Of a DNA stretch of 64,000 nucleotides, positions 8,095 to 16,691 are shown piece by piece; position 1 is the stretch's first letter, and every line of letters begins with the position of its first letter. This stretch comes from Brevibacillus brevis NBRC 100599. Lineage in GTDB: Bacteria; Bacillota; Bacilli; Brevibacillales; Brevibacillaceae. The translations under genes and the position numbers were made by a program. The notes under the pieces are model-generated. The model ran no database searches, was not told the DNA's origin, and saw only the letters and a program-made list of their open reading frames with translations. The stretch covers positions 419,501 through 483,500 of the forward strand of contig NC_012491.1 in NCBI RefSeq assembly GCF_000010165.1, written 5' to 3'.

Positions 8095-8508
8095 CTATTT
8101 CAATTTGTTAATCGATAGGTTGACACGGTAGTTCCCAAAAGGAAGCAAGGCATCTAAAAAATGATTGAGGGCCTCTTGATCTTGAACATGTACCACCATG
8201 GAATAGCAGCCTTCTCCGCTAATGCGATGTGCTTGGACGATCTCGCTGCGACTTTTTATAAAACGCGTGAAGAGAGAATGATCGGTAGTGGTCATGAACA
8301 TAGTGACCAGAGCAGTGAGGAAAGGGGCAATTTTAGCTTCATCAATGAGCGTCGTGTAGCCTTGAATAATCCCTTGCTGCTCCATCCGTCTAATGCGGTT
8401 GCCCACGGCTTGACCGCTTAGATGGACCTGTTCGCCGATGTCCTTCCACTGCAAGCGGCTGTTTTTGCGTAGCAAGGCAAGGATGGAGAGATCAATTTGG
8501 TCTAGCAT
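8095..8508 (-). CDS. Lrp/AsnC family transcriptional regulator
   Basis: A 137-residue regulator. The N-terminal winged helix begins LDQIDLSILALLRKNSR and contains the recognition helix LSGQAVGNRIRRMEQQGII near residues 30-48. The C-terminal RAM-type ligand/oligomerisation domain covers about residues 65-137 and contains AHRISGEGCYSMVVHV. Lrp-family proteins respond to amino acids or other small ligands. It is divergent from the metallo-beta-lactamase-fold hydrolase gene, with about 120 bases between the starts, so that gene is a plausible target. Confidence 0.9.
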   Translation of the reverse strand: MLDQIDLSILALLRKNSRLQWKDIGEQVHLSGQAVGNRIRRMEQQGIIQGYTTLIDEAKIAPFLTALVTMFMTTTDHSLFTRFIKSRSEIVQAHRISGEGCYSMVVHVQDQEALNHFLDALLPFGNYRVNLSINKLK

Positions 8509-8626
8509 GCGTAACTCCTTTCACGGCGAAAGTGGGAAGCCAGCAATCGTTTCGCGGCAACCGTTCACGGCCTTATACAATAAACGTACATCCATTATAG
8601 CGATAACGAGGAAAGGAAGAAATGAT

Positions 8627-9385
8627 ATGCAGATTCAGCTTGTACGACATGCTACCTTGCGTGTGGAATATGCAGGGCAGACATTTTTGGTCGATCCGAT
8701 GTTTAGCTCCAAGGGCGAATTGCCAGCCGTACCAAATACGCCGAATCAGCGCCCGAATCCAGGAGTAGAATTGCCCATATCCGTGGAGGAAGTACTCGCT
8801 GGCGTGGACGCCGTCTTGGTGACGCATACCCATTTTGATCATCTCGATGAAGCGGCCATCCGACTTCTCCCGAAGCATTTGCCTGTATTTTGCCAGCCAC
8901 CTGATCGAGAAAAGCTGGTGCAGCATGGCCTCGAACAAGTCATTGCCATCGAAGAGGCGTATACATGGCAAGGTATTCACCTGCATCGGACAGGTGGTCA
9001 ACACGGAACAGGGGAAATTGGACAGCAAATGGGGCAAGTATCTGGCTTCGTTCTACAGCGAGCTGGTGAGCAGACGCTGTATGTGGCGGGGGATACGATT
9101 TGGTGTGAGGAAGTGGAACAGGCCATCGCTGAATATCGTCCGGATACGATCGTTGTTTTCGCAGGTGCGGCCCGGTTCTTGACGGGAGACCCGATCACGA
9201 TGACGAAGGAGGATATCGTCCATGTCGCAAATGCCGTACCCGACAGCCGAATTCTCGTTGCCCACATGGAGACGTGGAACCATTGCTTGCTCAGCCGCCG
9301 GGAATTGAATGAATGTTTGCAGGAAAAACAGCTGTCTGGACGTGTACATGTTCCGCAGGATGGCGAAATCATCTCTTTTCAATGA
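8627..9385 (+). CDS. MBL-fold metallo-hydrolase (UlaG-like)
   Basis: A 252-residue metallo-beta-lactamase-fold hydrolase. The start MQIQLVRHATLRVEY is chosen because GAAAGGAAG precedes it and the beta-strand that begins the fold starts there; an upstream frame overlaps the divergent lrp-type gene. The metal site motif is THTHFDHLDE near residue 67. The later conserved segments GGQHGTG, YVAGDTIW and LVAHMETWNH supply the remaining ligands. Closest by pattern are the L-ascorbate-6-phosphate lactonase-like/YtkL group. The substrate is not known. It is followed by a strong terminator. Confidence 0.85.
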   Translation: MQIQLVRHATLRVEYAGQTFLVDPMFSSKGELPAVPNTPNQRPNPGVELPISVEEVLAGVDAVLVTHTHFDHLDEAAIRLLPKHLPVFCQPPDREKLVQHGLEQVIAIEEAYTWQGIHLHRTGGQHGTGEIGQQMGQVSGFVLQRAGEQTLYVAGDTIWCEEVEQAIAEYRPDTIVVFAGAARFLTGDPITMTKEDIVHVANAVPDSRILVAHMETWNHCLLSRRELNECLQEKQLSGRVHVPQDGEIISFQ

Positions 9386-9408
9386 CGAACCGAATCGTAA
9401 TAAAAAAC

Positions 9409-9438
9409 AAAAGCTCCGCAGGCTATAGCGGGGCTTTT
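9409..9438 (+). terminator. Rho-independent terminator
   Basis: AAAAGCTCCGC (9409-9419) pairs with GCGGGGCTTTT (9428-9438) through 11 bp with one G-U pair. The arm itself ends in the T run. It lies downstream of the MBL-fold gene. Confidence 0.8.
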
Positions 9439-9469
9439 GACGTTGTCGAAAAAAAGGCTTAACCATCAT

Positions 9470-9508
9470 TTGACAAACAAAAATGAACGTAATAAACTAT
9501 TTTTACGT
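9470..9508 (+). promoter_or_regulatory. Promoter with inverted-repeat operator over the -10
   Basis: TTGACA (9470-9475), a 17-base spacer and TAAACT (9493-9498) form a promoter for the HTH regulator gene. An inverted repeat ACGTAA-N10-TTACGT (9487-9508) straddles the -10 element. The position suggests autoregulation by the adjacent HTH protein; that is inference. Confidence 0.6.
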
Positions 9509-9535
9509 AAATGATTAATGTCATGAGGTGTTGTT

Positions 9536-10129
9536 GTGGCGCACGAACAACTGGAAACATATGTAGTCGAGAAGCCGGAACAGGCGATGGCGCTATTGAA
9601 CCCGCTCCGTGCCGAGATTTTAAGCCGTTTGGCAGAGCCTGCTTCAGCAGCAGAAGTAGCGCGTGGTATCAATGAAATCCCGCAGCGTGTCAATTATCAC
9701 TTGAAGGCCTTGGAAAAGGTTGGATTGGTTAGGCGGGTAGGGAGTCGACAGGTGCGCAATCTCGTCGAGGTGCTTTATTTGGCGATTGCGCGGACGTATG
9801 TGCTCTCGGAAGGACTGAACTGGGGCAATGATACCGTTCAGCAAATGAAGGATCAAGGGTCGCTGTCTCATCTGGTCCAGACAGCAGAACGAATCAAGCG
9901 GGATGCCATGCTCTTGCTGGAGCGCTCCGATCAAGAGGTGGAGGTTCCGAGCGCCTCACTGAATGCGAGCATTCAGCTAGCCAGTGCGGAACAGCGCAGT
10001 GCTTTTGTAGAGGAATACGTCCAACTGGTGAATCAGCTTGTGGCGAAGTATCAGCCAAAAGAAAAAGGACAAGAGACGTATCAGGTCGTTCTTGCGGTTT
10101 ATCCAAAACAAGGAGGAGACGAGGCATGA
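9536..10129 (+). CDS. ArsR-like winged-helix transcriptional regulator
   Basis: A 197-residue protein starting at GTG, with GAGGTG upstream. The N-terminal winged helix (about residues 15-85) includes LNPLRAEILSRLAEPASAAEVARGI and the recognition helix IPQRVNYHLKALEKVGLVRRV. This resembles the ArsR/HTH_20 type that senses through its C-terminal half. The C-terminal half (about 90-197) is helical and carries no cysteine metal site. Its stop overlaps the next start (ATGA), so it is translationally coupled to the 85-aa gene, and ClpP follows 35 bases later. Confidence 0.8.
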   Translation: MAHEQLETYVVEKPEQAMALLNPLRAEILSRLAEPASAAEVARGINEIPQRVNYHLKALEKVGLVRRVGSRQVRNLVEVLYLAIARTYVLSEGLNWGNDTVQQMKDQGSLSHLVQTAERIKRDAMLLLERSDQEVEVPSASLNASIQLASAEQRSAFVEEYVQLVNQLVAKYQPKEKGQETYQVVLAVYPKQGGDEA

Positions 10130-10383
10130 AGGCACACGTTGTGGAGTCAAACAAGTCCAAACCCGTAATCGTTTGGGAAAATCGTATCCAGCCACAATCT
10201 GATCAGGTCATTGCCATGCCGAGCCGAAACGGAAATGGAGTTGTGGTCGAAAGAGAAGCTGCTGTTCAGACATGGTCAGTGGGTCCGGCGAGTAATCCGG
10301 CAGTGGTGACGCAGGTTTCATCTGGATTTAACAAAAAATCAATGGCGGTTCCACAAGCAACCAGCATGCGAATGGCAGCGTAA
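10126..10383 (+). CDS. Hypothetical 85-aa protein
   Basis: An 85-residue soluble frame starting MKAHVVESNKSKPVIVWENR. It overlaps the upstream regulator gene by four bases, which supports translation. No domain, signal peptide or membrane segment is visible, and the C-terminal half is Ser/Val/Ala-rich and probably flexible. It could be a partner of the regulator or a substrate of the ClpP gene that follows; neither is shown. Confidence 0.55.
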   Translation: MKAHVVESNKSKPVIVWENRIQPQSDQVIAMPSRNGNGVVVEREAAVQTWSVGPASNPAVVTQVSSGFNKKSMAVPQATSMRMAA

Positions 10384-10418
10384 AAAGTTGAGCGTAAACA
10401 AACGAAGGAGGGTTTTTC

Positions 10419-11000
10419 ATGAATCTCATTCCGGTAGTAGTCGAGCAAACGAGTTATGGAGAGAGGTCCTATGACATTTACTCCCGGTTGTTGAAGGATC
10501 GCATCATTTTTCTCGGAAGTGCCATCGATGATCAGGTAGCCAATGCAGTCGTAGCTCAGTTGCTGTTCCTAGCAGCAGAGGACCCGAAAAAAGACATTCA
10601 CTTATATATCAATTCGCCCGGAGGCTCTGTCACAGCAGGGATGGCGATTATCGATACGATGAAGTTTGTGGCACCTGATGTGTCCACGATCTGCACTGGA
10701 ATGGCAGCGTCTATGGGCGCGATGCTTCTCGTAGCAGGAGCGCCCGGCAAACGGTACGCGCTGCCCAATGCAGAAGTCATGCTCCACCAGCCGTGGGGAG
10801 GCAGTCAAGGACAGGCGAGCGATATTAAGATCGCAGCAGATCGTATCATGCGACATCGCCACATGCTGTATACGATCATCTCGGAGCGGACGGGAAAAAC
10901 AGTCGAGCAAATCGAAAAAGATGCAGACCGCGACTATTTCCTTACCGCCGCAGAGGCGCTTGAATACGGCTTGATTGATAAAGTGATCGAAAAATTATAG
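10419..11000 (+). CDS. clpP: ATP-dependent Clp protease proteolytic subunit
   Basis: A 193-residue ClpP, the serine peptidase barrel that partners with Clp ATPases in the cytoplasm. The catalytic triad is visible: Ser in [11 protein letters not shown] near residue 98, His in [10 protein letters not shown] near 123, and Asp in [10 protein letters not shown] near 172. The family blocks [17 protein letters not shown]-like and [11 protein letters not shown] are present. Length is normal. The ATG has AAGGAGGG upstream. It follows the HTH regulator and 85-aa gene in the same direction and may be co-transcribed. Many Bacillales carry more than one clpP, so it may not be the main housekeeping copy. 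Confidence 0.95.
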   Translation: MNLIPVVVEQTSYGERSYDIYSRLLKDRIIFLGSAIDDQVANAVVAQLLFLAAEDPKKDIHLYINSPGGSVTAGMAIIDTMKFVAPDVSTICTGMAASMGAMLLVAGAPGKRYALPNAEVMLHQPWGGSQGQASDIKIAADRIMRHRHMLYTIISERTGKTVEQIEKDADRDYFLTAAEALEYGLIDKVIEKL

Positions 11001-11061
11001 AGATGGGGATAGAGGGTAAAGTGGCTTTTAAGCTTGGAGTTTAGCGTACCGAATGTTTGAA

Positions 11062-11114
11062 CCGTCAGGGATTTTTCCTGACGTTTTTTTCTGCATACGA
11101 ACGTGTTTAAAGGA
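11062..11114 (+). repeat. Left imperfect direct repeat flanking the lipoprotein gene
   Basis: This 53-base stretch starts CCGTCAGGGATTTTTCCTG and ends GTGTTTAAAGGA. It matches 11853-11906 in the same orientation, about three quarters identical by eye and identical at both ends. The left copy contains a working clpP terminator and stops exactly at the lipoprotein stop codon. Confidence 0.65.
11063..11083 (+). terminator. Rho-independent terminator after clpP
   Basis: CGTCAGG (11063-11069) pairs with CCTGACG (11077-11083), followed by seven Ts. This hairpin is part of the left direct repeat described at 11062-11114. Confidence 0.8.
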
Positions 11115-11750
11115 TTAAGTTTTACCGACTTGTTCTAGGAAGTTGTTCAATTGCTCCATAGCGTTGTTAACATTCATAAAAAAGATATCGATATCCGTAA
11201 CGGTATACTTTTCAAGTAATTTCTCAGGTTTCGTAATTAATGTGTATAGATTTATACCTGTCTCATCCTGCTCTTGCTCAGGGTATACATAGATGAGTAG
11301 ATCGTCAATTCGCTCTCTTAGCTCAATGATTTCATTTGCGGTGAGTTTTGCAGCTATATGTTCTTCTGTCAACAAATCATTAAGCTGCCTTGTGAGTTGG
11401 GTCAATTTGCGATTCGCGTCAAATAATTTTGCGATGGTTTGCTCGTTGTAGTGTTTTGCAAGGTAGAGCGAGATGATATTTTCTACACTTTCATAAATTT
11501 TCATCCTGCTATTTCCTTGTTTATACCCATTAACATACATTTGAAGTGATTCTAATGTGATTTCTTTTCCATTGGCATTACCTAAAAAATCACTGATAGA
11601 TCCTACGTATCTATAGTTATTAAATACATTTTCTGAGTAGGTGTATGCAAGCATGCGGATTTCATCTTCACTGATGTCGGCTGCATCCTTATTGCATCCG
11701 GAGGTCACCAACACTAGCATCAAGGATAGCATGATTAGTATCTTTTTCAT
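11115..11750 (-). CDS. Hypothetical lipoprotein (211 aa)
   Basis: A 211-residue protein with a lipoprotein signal: MKKILIMLSLMLVLVTSGCNK, lipobox TSGC with Cys 19. The mature part is predicted mostly helical, with a possible coiled coil around residues 105-150. No family is recognised. The TTTAGGAGGCGAC ribosome site is good. The gene is more AT-rich than its neighbours and is bracketed by imperfect direct repeats at 11062-11114 and 11853-11906, which suggests a later insertion between clpP and the chemoreceptor gene. Confidence 0.75.
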   Translation of the reverse strand: MKKILIMLSLMLVLVTSGCNKDAADISEDEIRMLAYTYSENVFNNYRYVGSISDFLGNANGKEITLESLQMYVNGYKQGNSRMKIYESVENIISLYLAKHYNEQTIAKLFDANRKLTQLTRQLNDLLTEEHIAAKLTANEIIELRERIDDLLIYVYPEQEQDETGINLYTLITKPEKLLEKYTVTDIDIFFMNVNNAMEQLNNFLEQVGKT

Positions 11751-11852
11751 GATTTGTCGCCTCCTAAAAATAAAAAGATGACAAAGAGCATCAATTTTCT
11801 GACCAGTTTAACACCTTCATTTTAACATCACTTTGCCCCGATATTTGCCAGC

Positions 11853-11906
11853 CCGTCAGGATTTTTCCTGGCGGTCTTTTGTTTGCACATCAAAGTGTTT
11901 AAAGGA
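11853..11906 (+). repeat. Right imperfect direct repeat flanking the lipoprotein gene
   Basis: This copy starts CCGTCAGGATTTTTCCTG and ends GTGTTTAAAGGA. The hairpin CCGTCAGG/CCTGGCGG survives, but the T run is degenerate (TCTTTTG), so it looks like an eroded copy of the clpP terminator region. Confidence 0.6.
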
Positions 11907-11956
11907 AAGAGGAGCCGGGTATGAACAAGAGTATCAGATGACGGGAGGCACATCTT

Positions 11957-13642
11957 GTGAAAATCAGAACAAAAATCATCCTGGCTTTTGGTGTCATATT
12001 GGCAGTCATGTTCGGTTCAGGTACGTATATGCACCTGCAAATGCTAGCAATGAAGGCATCCTACACCCAGATTATCGAAGAGGAAAAATTATTGACGGAT
12101 CTGCGTGAAATGCAGTTTATCATGACAGGTCGAAATAATGACGAAAGAGCCTACTTGTTAACAGGCGATGAAGAATTTCGGAAGGAATTGAAGGGAAAGG
12201 CAGCAAAGGTGGACAGCTTGTTTGCCAAAATGAACAGTACTCTAGAGTCTTCTCACCATCGTGAAAAAATGGAGGAGGCAATGGGACTGTACAAGTCCTT
12301 TCTGGAGTCGAGTGATAAAGCGGTAGAGGCACAGGATAATGGGCTACATAAAGAAGCTATCGCGCATCATTTCGGCCAGGAGCGGCAATCGAGAATAACA
12401 CTGGATTCGGTTGTGAGTGGACTGGTCGAAGAGGTGCGTAATGAAATCGAAGTAGATAGACAGGAGCTGGAGGAGAACGAAGGAATTTCGGCTATGATCC
12501 AGTTGTTTTTTAATGCAGTGGGAATTCTCGTCGCGATTGTGGTCGGCGGTTTTCTAATTCGATCGATTGTGGCACCGCTGCATCGGGTGAACAAACAGCT
12601 ACATGAGATCGCTGATGGAAAAGGAGATTTGACGCAAGAGTTGACCGTCTTTTCCAAAGACGAGATTGGACAGTTGGCAGGCTCATTCAACCGGATGCTA
12701 GCCAATTTACGAGAGCTGATTTCTCAGGTTCGTGGACATGCCCAACAGGTTGCAGCCGCGGCTGAACAATTGACAGCGAGCTCGAAGCAAACGAGCCAAG
12801 CTACAGAACAGATCGCCATCACGATCCAGGAAATGACGGAAGGAACGGACAGACAATCCCAAAACGTAGAAGAGAGTCAGCAAGAAGTCGAGGAAATATC
12901 CGCAGGAATTGAAAAAATTGCGGAACGTGCCCAAAGCGTGTCTGCTGCGGCTGCCAGTACCTCAGAGCTGGCGACAGAGGGGGATCGAACCATCCAGCAG
13001 TCGGTTTCCCAGATGAACGGGATCGGAGAAACGATGGAGAATTTGACTGCACTGGTAGGTGGCTTGGGAAAACGCTCCGAGCAAATCGGTCAAATCGTCG
13101 AAGTCATTACGCAAATTTCAGGTCAGACGAATCTATTGGCATTGAATGCCGCCATCGAAGCGGCGAGGGCTGGCGAACATGGCAGAGGCTTTGCTGTCGT
13201 GGCGGATGAAGTACGAAAGCTGGCAGAGCAGGCATCTGCATCAGCACAAGAAATCTCCCAACTGGTAGCGTCGATCCAGATGGAGACGACCAACGCAGTC
13301 CTCACGATGGAAAAAGGCTCTCAAGAAGTAGCAGATGGGATGGGTGGCGTCGCAAGAGCAGGAGAAGCGTTCTCTCAAATTCGCGATGCTGTTGTAGGCG
13401 TGACGAATGAAATTCAAGAGGTATCGATTGCTGCACATACTCTTACGGAAAGTACAGGCAAGGTCGGACAATCGATGCAGATGATCGCGACTGTCGCGCA
13501 ATCGGCAGTCTCTCACTCGGTGGAAGTCTCGTCAGCTACAGAAGAACAGCTTGCTTCGATGGAGGAAATCTACGCCTCGGCGGCATCACTTGCGAGCCTC
13601 GCGGATGATTTGGAAAAACTGATAGGCCATTTCAAGGTATAA
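11957..13642 (+). CDS. Methyl-accepting chemotaxis protein
   Basis: A 561-residue transmembrane chemoreceptor. The GTG start is supported by GGGAGG upstream. Order of parts: TM1 (about 5-25); a helical extracellular sensor (about 30-175) of the four-helix-bundle/CHASE3 type; TM2 (about 180-205); a HAMP domain (about 206-260); and the cytoplasmic signalling domain. The hairpin tip motif is [23 protein letters not shown] near residue 395. It signals through CheW/CheA, not present here, and adaptation is by methylation of Glu/Gln residues. The ligand is unknown. A strong terminator follows. Confidence 0.95.
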   Translation: MKIRTKIILAFGVILAVMFGSGTYMHLQMLAMKASYTQIIEEEKLLTDLREMQFIMTGRNNDERAYLLTGDEEFRKELKGKAAKVDSLFAKMNSTLESSHHREKMEEAMGLYKSFLESSDKAVEAQDNGLHKEAIAHHFGQERQSRITLDSVVSGLVEEVRNEIEVDRQELEENEGISAMIQLFFNAVGILVAIVVGGFLIRSIVAPLHRVNKQLHEIADGKGDLTQELTVFSKDEIGQLAGSFNRMLANLRELISQVRGHAQQVAAAAEQLTASSKQTSQATEQIAITIQEMTEGTDRQSQNVEESQQEVEEISAGIEKIAERAQSVSAAAASTSELATEGDRTIQQSVSQMNGIGETMENLTALVGGLGKRSEQIGQIVEVITQISGQTNLLALNAAIEAARAGEHGRGFAVVADEVRKLAEQASASAQEISQLVASIQMETTNAVLTMEKGSQEVADGMGGVARAGEAFSQIRDAVVGVTNEIQEVSIAAHTLTESTGKVGQSMQMIATVAQSAVSHSVEVSSATEEQLASMEEIYASAASLASLADDLEKLIGHFKV

Positions 13643-13658
13643 AGCTTCGTCACAGGAT

Positions 13659-13696
13659 ACACCCCTTAGAATCGACAGAAAGATTCTGAGGGGTGT
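13659..13696 (+). terminator. Rho-independent terminator after the chemoreceptor
   Basis: ACACCCC (13659-13665) pairs with GGGGTGT (13690-13696), with an inner TTAGAATC/GATTCTGA block, followed by TTTTTT. Confidence 0.85.
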
Positions 13697-13822
13697 TTTT
13701 TCGTTTACGCCAATTTCCACAAAGCCAATCTTCGATACACGAGAAAAACCACGAGATTCACTGCTTAGCTTGGCGAAAGTGGGGGATGAAGCTGCTCTGG
13801 GAAGTAAGGGCTTTGTTGCTTT

Positions 13823-13862
13823 TTGAGTTAAATTTCTCGATATTTTTATAGAACATATGTTC
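13823..13862 (+). promoter_or_regulatory. Candidate LexA/DinR (SOS) box with promoter
   Basis: GAACATATGTTC (13851-13862) is a perfect palindrome matching the GAAC-N4-GTTC core of the Bacillus LexA/DinR operator. It abuts a plausible promoter, TTGAGT (13823-13828), 17 bases, TTATAG (13846-13851). The 150 bases before it hold no convincing gene. The first clear genes downstream encode a cupin and a YdjM-like protein, so SOS control of these is inferred. Confidence 0.55.
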
Positions 13863-13989
13863 TTATTGTGGTAAACTCTTCCTGTGTGGAGGTCATCGCC
13901 ATACTCTGTAATCGTGGAAGATGAGTCTGTCACAGCGCCTCTAGTTGCGCTATGATAAGGCTTACGCGTTAAAAGGCGGAGGGGAAAGT

Positions 13990-14352
13990 ATGAAACGATT
14001 CCGATTTGATCAGCAAGTAGGCAAAATAATTGATCGCTATAATTCCGTCCAGGCGACGATTTCTCGTGTCATGCGCACACCTGATTCCGTTTCAATAGGA
14101 TGTATCCATTTGGAGGCAGGCGGGATTGTCGGTTATCATCCGGCGACTTGCCCTCAGCTTTTTCTCGTGGTGAATGGTGAAGGCTGGGTACGCGGTGAAG
14201 GTACAGAGCGTATCCCGATCCAGAGTGGTCAGGCGGCATTCTGGATCACAGGTGAAGGGCACGAATCAGGCAGTGAAACCGGAATGACTGCCATTGTGAT
14301 CGAAGGAGATGGGCTCGATCCGGAGAGCTTCATGTCCTTGTTGGAGACATAA
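13990..14352 (+). CDS. Small cupin-like protein
   Basis: A 120-residue protein with a cupin-like beta-barrel pattern: GCIHLEAGGIVGYHPATCPQ, LFLVVNGEGWVRGE and PIQSGQAAFWITGEGHESG. Potential metal-binding His residues are present, but the motif 1 spacing is looser than in classical cupins. The start MKRFRFDQQVG is chosen because GGCGGAGGGG precedes it. It lies about 130 bases downstream of the SOS-like box and 89 bases before the YdjM-like gene in the same direction. Confidence 0.75.
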   Translation: MKRFRFDQQVGKIIDRYNSVQATISRVMRTPDSVSIGCIHLEAGGIVGYHPATCPQLFLVVNGEGWVRGEGTERIPIQSGQAAFWITGEGHESGSETGMTAIVIEGDGLDPESFMSLLET

Positions 14353-14441
14353 CGCTTGTATGTATGATGGTACTGGTTTGCCATTCCACCAACCGTACAT
14401 AAGCTCCCAAGACTCCCCAAGAAAGACGGTGTGAAAGGCAA

Positions 14442-14876
14442 ATGACATGGAAAACACATATGGTACTCGGTGCCATTGCAGGCTACTGTGCCTATCCTTC
14501 GTGGAAGGGTAGTGTCATTGGTGCAACGATGGCACTTGTACCCGATATCGATCAAGCAAATAGCAAGCTCGGAAACTTGATGGGACCTTTGTCCAAAATG
14601 CTGCAAAAAGGATTCGGTCATCGTACGGTGACACATTCATGGGTGATTTTATTCCTTCCGTTCCTGCTGTTCGGCGATTCTTTGGCTGCCATGGCAGCGC
14701 TTTGGGGGATTTTGTCCCATCTGGTCAGTGATATGTTGGTGGGACGCATTCAGTTATTGTGGCCGTTGCGAGTGGGATGGCTCGGCATTCCGGTGTCCAA
14801 GTCGATGTATCGGACTGTGGATCGGATCGTTTTCTATGTAGCGATTGTGTATATCGTAATCAAGGGTTATCAGTAA
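14442..14876 (+). CDS. YdjM-like membrane metal-dependent hydrolase (DUF457)
   Basis: A 144-residue membrane protein of the YdjM/DUF457 family. The conserved pattern is clear: THMVLGAIAGY at the start, ALVPDIDQANSKLG, FGHRTVTHSW near residue 66, LSHLVSDMLV near 91 and LLWPLRV. The His/Asp residues likely bind metal, and several hydrophobic segments suggest an inner-membrane location. E. coli ydjM is a known LexA-regulated gene of unknown role, so the SOS-like box about 590 bases upstream is notable. The ribosome site (GAAAGG) is modest. Confidence 0.82.
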   Translation: MTWKTHMVLGAIAGYCAYPSWKGSVIGATMALVPDIDQANSKLGNLMGPLSKMLQKGFGHRTVTHSWVILFLPFLLFGDSLAAMAALWGILSHLVSDMLVGRIQLLWPLRVGWLGIPVSKSMYRTVDRIVFYVAIVYIVIKGYQ

Positions 14877-14895
14877 GAAGAAGGACATGGAGAAA

Positions 14896-14916
14896 GGACC
14901 TCCCATCTAGAGGTCC
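14896..14916 (+). terminator. Terminator hairpin after the ydjM-like gene
   Basis: GGACCTC (14896-14902) pairs with GAGGTCC (14910-14916), followed by CTCTCTTTC. The T run is imperfect. Confidence 0.55.
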
Positions 14917-14967
14917 CTCTCTTTCATATATTTGTAATATTCAGCACGGTTTGTGGTTTTAATAAAA

Positions 14968-14999
14968 AAGCTGACACCGGTTTTGACCGATGCCAGCTT
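14968..14999 (-). terminator. Terminator for the minus-strand anchored-protein gene
   Basis: AAGCTG (14968-14973) pairs with CAGCTT (14994-14999), with an inner CGGT/ACCG block. On the minus strand it is followed by TTTTTTATT. Confidence 0.75.
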
Positions 15000-15041
15000 G
15001 CTAGTAATGATTATAAGCGGATTCTTCTTATCACGAAACAA

Positions 15042-16691
15042 TTAAGGCCCCATGAACTGTTGCACGAGCTCAGCATGTTCATTCATGAACTTATCTGCGT
15101 TTTGCATGACTTCTTGTTGCGCTTCCATCATTTGTTGGTCAGACACTGTAACGAAATTGATGGAGTTGTCAGCAGTCATAGCTGGAATTTCCAGTGCTTT
15201 GCCGAATTCTGCTTTGGACTTCAGCTTGAAGCTAAAGCCTTTTGGCATATCCGGAGTAGGGTTCGAGAAGTTCACTTTTACCGTGCCGTCAGAATCTACA
15301 CCATTGTCCGTCTTCGTTTCGTTCACAGTAACATTACCGGTCAGAGCAACAGGGTTAGAGGAGTATTCGTCTGCCGCTACGAGTGCAAAGTCATACTTTC
15401 CGGTTGTTTTCTTGTCTTGCTTAGTTGTATCGAAAGTAGTCGAGAGGTCCAGAATTGGCTGGTCGGTCTCCTTCATCAGGATGCTGAACTTGCCCTTTGT
15501 CTTGTCTTTTTCTTTTGTCGCTCTGTAGGTGAAAGACATTTCGCCATTTTGCTGATCAGACAGGTTGTGCAGGGAGTAACGGTAGTACGTTTCTGCGCCT
15601 TTATCGTAAGAAACACTGTTGTAGACCAATTGATCTTTTTTCCCTTTGTCGTCGACCAAGAGTTTGCGGGACAAGATTTGATGATCGCTATTCACAAGCA
15701 CGACCATCTTCAATTGCTCAGTTGATTTGGCGTTTGTATCTTCTGTATCCTTGATGATGTCATCGAAGGCTTGCTCGTAATCCTTCTTGAATTCTTCTTT
15801 GCTGATTTCTTCTACTTTGTAGCCACTGTCGAGCATCAGTGTAGCCACATTGTGGTAGCGGCTGTAGATCAGGTCAAACAGCTTCTGGTCTGCTTTTGCT
15901 TTCTCGGCAATTTGCTTCGTCAGAGCCGCGCCTTCTTGGGCGTTAAAGGTAACAGTGATCTCTCGTGCATCTTCCTTGAGACCTTCTTCAGAGAAAGAAA
16001 CGTCTTTTTTGATGCTTACCTGGCTGTCTTTGATGCTGTCAGCATACAGCAAGGCATATGGAGTCATGACTGTTTTGAGTTCATCTTGGTTAAAATTGAT
16101 CGCTTCATTTAAATCGCTATAGCGTACGAAGCGCTTTGGCAGTTCCTCGCCGCCCAGCTTTTGCTTAAGTGCATCGCGATCTTTCAGGTCCATATAAGCG
16201 TATTTAGAGTAAAACTCCGGTAGCTTGAAGCCCATAACAGAATCATTCATGAAGTACTCTAGAGAAGCCAGCTTTTTATCTTGTAGGTGAACTTCCAGGT
16301 TCCCCGATTGTTGATTTTTCTGTTCATCGATGTTGCTTTGCATCACGATCTTCGCTTTGCCCAGCATGTCGAGAATTTTTTGCGCCTGTGGGTCTGGGAT
16401 GGTTGCATCTAGGGCAATGTCACTCAACTCAGTGGTGGAGTGAACTGGTTTTTCCAAGTACGGCTTCATGTAGTCTTGGTATTCCCCGTAAGCTTTGGAT
16501 ACGTCGCTAGAAAACTTCATCATGCTCTCCGCTTCCGCTTGCAGGTAAATCGTTTTTGCACTCTTAAACAAGTCGTACTTTGCATAGGCTGTTCCTAAAC
16601 CACCCAGCACAACGACAGCCGCTGCCCCCGCGATCAGCCATGCTTTTTTCTTGCTTTTGCGCGGTGGGTTCACGTTTGTTGCAGTTTCCAT
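15042..16691 (-). CDS. Large membrane-anchored hypothetical protein
   Basis: It encodes 549 residues. The start METATNVNPPRKSKKKAW is preferred over an upstream in-frame ATG because GGGGAGAGAAAAG precedes it. A basic stretch (RKSKKK) and one transmembrane helix (about residues 15-37, AWLIAGAAAVVVLGGLGTAYA) anchor it. The long remainder is extracytoplasmic, hydrophilic and beta/alpha mixed, with repeated LSDxAL and FSFKLKSKAEFG-type segments. It may belong to a DUF6583-like family, but I am not certain. No catalytic motif is visible, so a cell-surface structural or sensory role is only a guess. Confidence 0.7.
   Translation of the reverse strand: METATNVNPPRKSKKKAWLIAGAAAVVVLGGLGTAYAKYDLFKSAKTIYLQAEAESMMKFSSDVSKAYGEYQDYMKPYLEKPVHSTTELSDIALDATIPDPQAQKILDMLGKAKIVMQSNIDEQKNQQSGNLEVHLQDKKLASLEYFMNDSVMGFKLPEFYSKYAYMDLKDRDALKQKLGGEELPKRFVRYSDLNEAINFNQDELKTVMTPYALLYADSIKDSQVSIKKDVSFSEEGLKEDAREITVTFNAQEGAALTKQIAEKAKADQKLFDLIYSRYHNVATLMLDSGYKVEEISKEEFKKDYEQAFDDIIKDTEDTNAKSTEQLKMVVLVNSDHQILSRKLLVDDKGKKDQLVYNSVSYDKGAETYYRYSLHNLSDQQNGEMSFTYRATKEKDKTKGKFSILMKETDQPILDLSTTFDTTKQDKKTTGKYDFALVAADEYSSNPVALTGNVTVNETKTDNGVDSDGTVKVNFSNPTPDMPKGFSFKLKSKAEFGKALEIPAMTADNSINFVTVSDQQMMEAQQEVMQNADKFMNEHAELVQQFMGP

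Noticed and set aside
13586-13933. A 115-aa minus-strand frame overlapping the chemoreceptor 3' end
   Set aside because: It runs through the chemoreceptor coding end and its strong terminator and has no ribosome site; composition is not gene-like.
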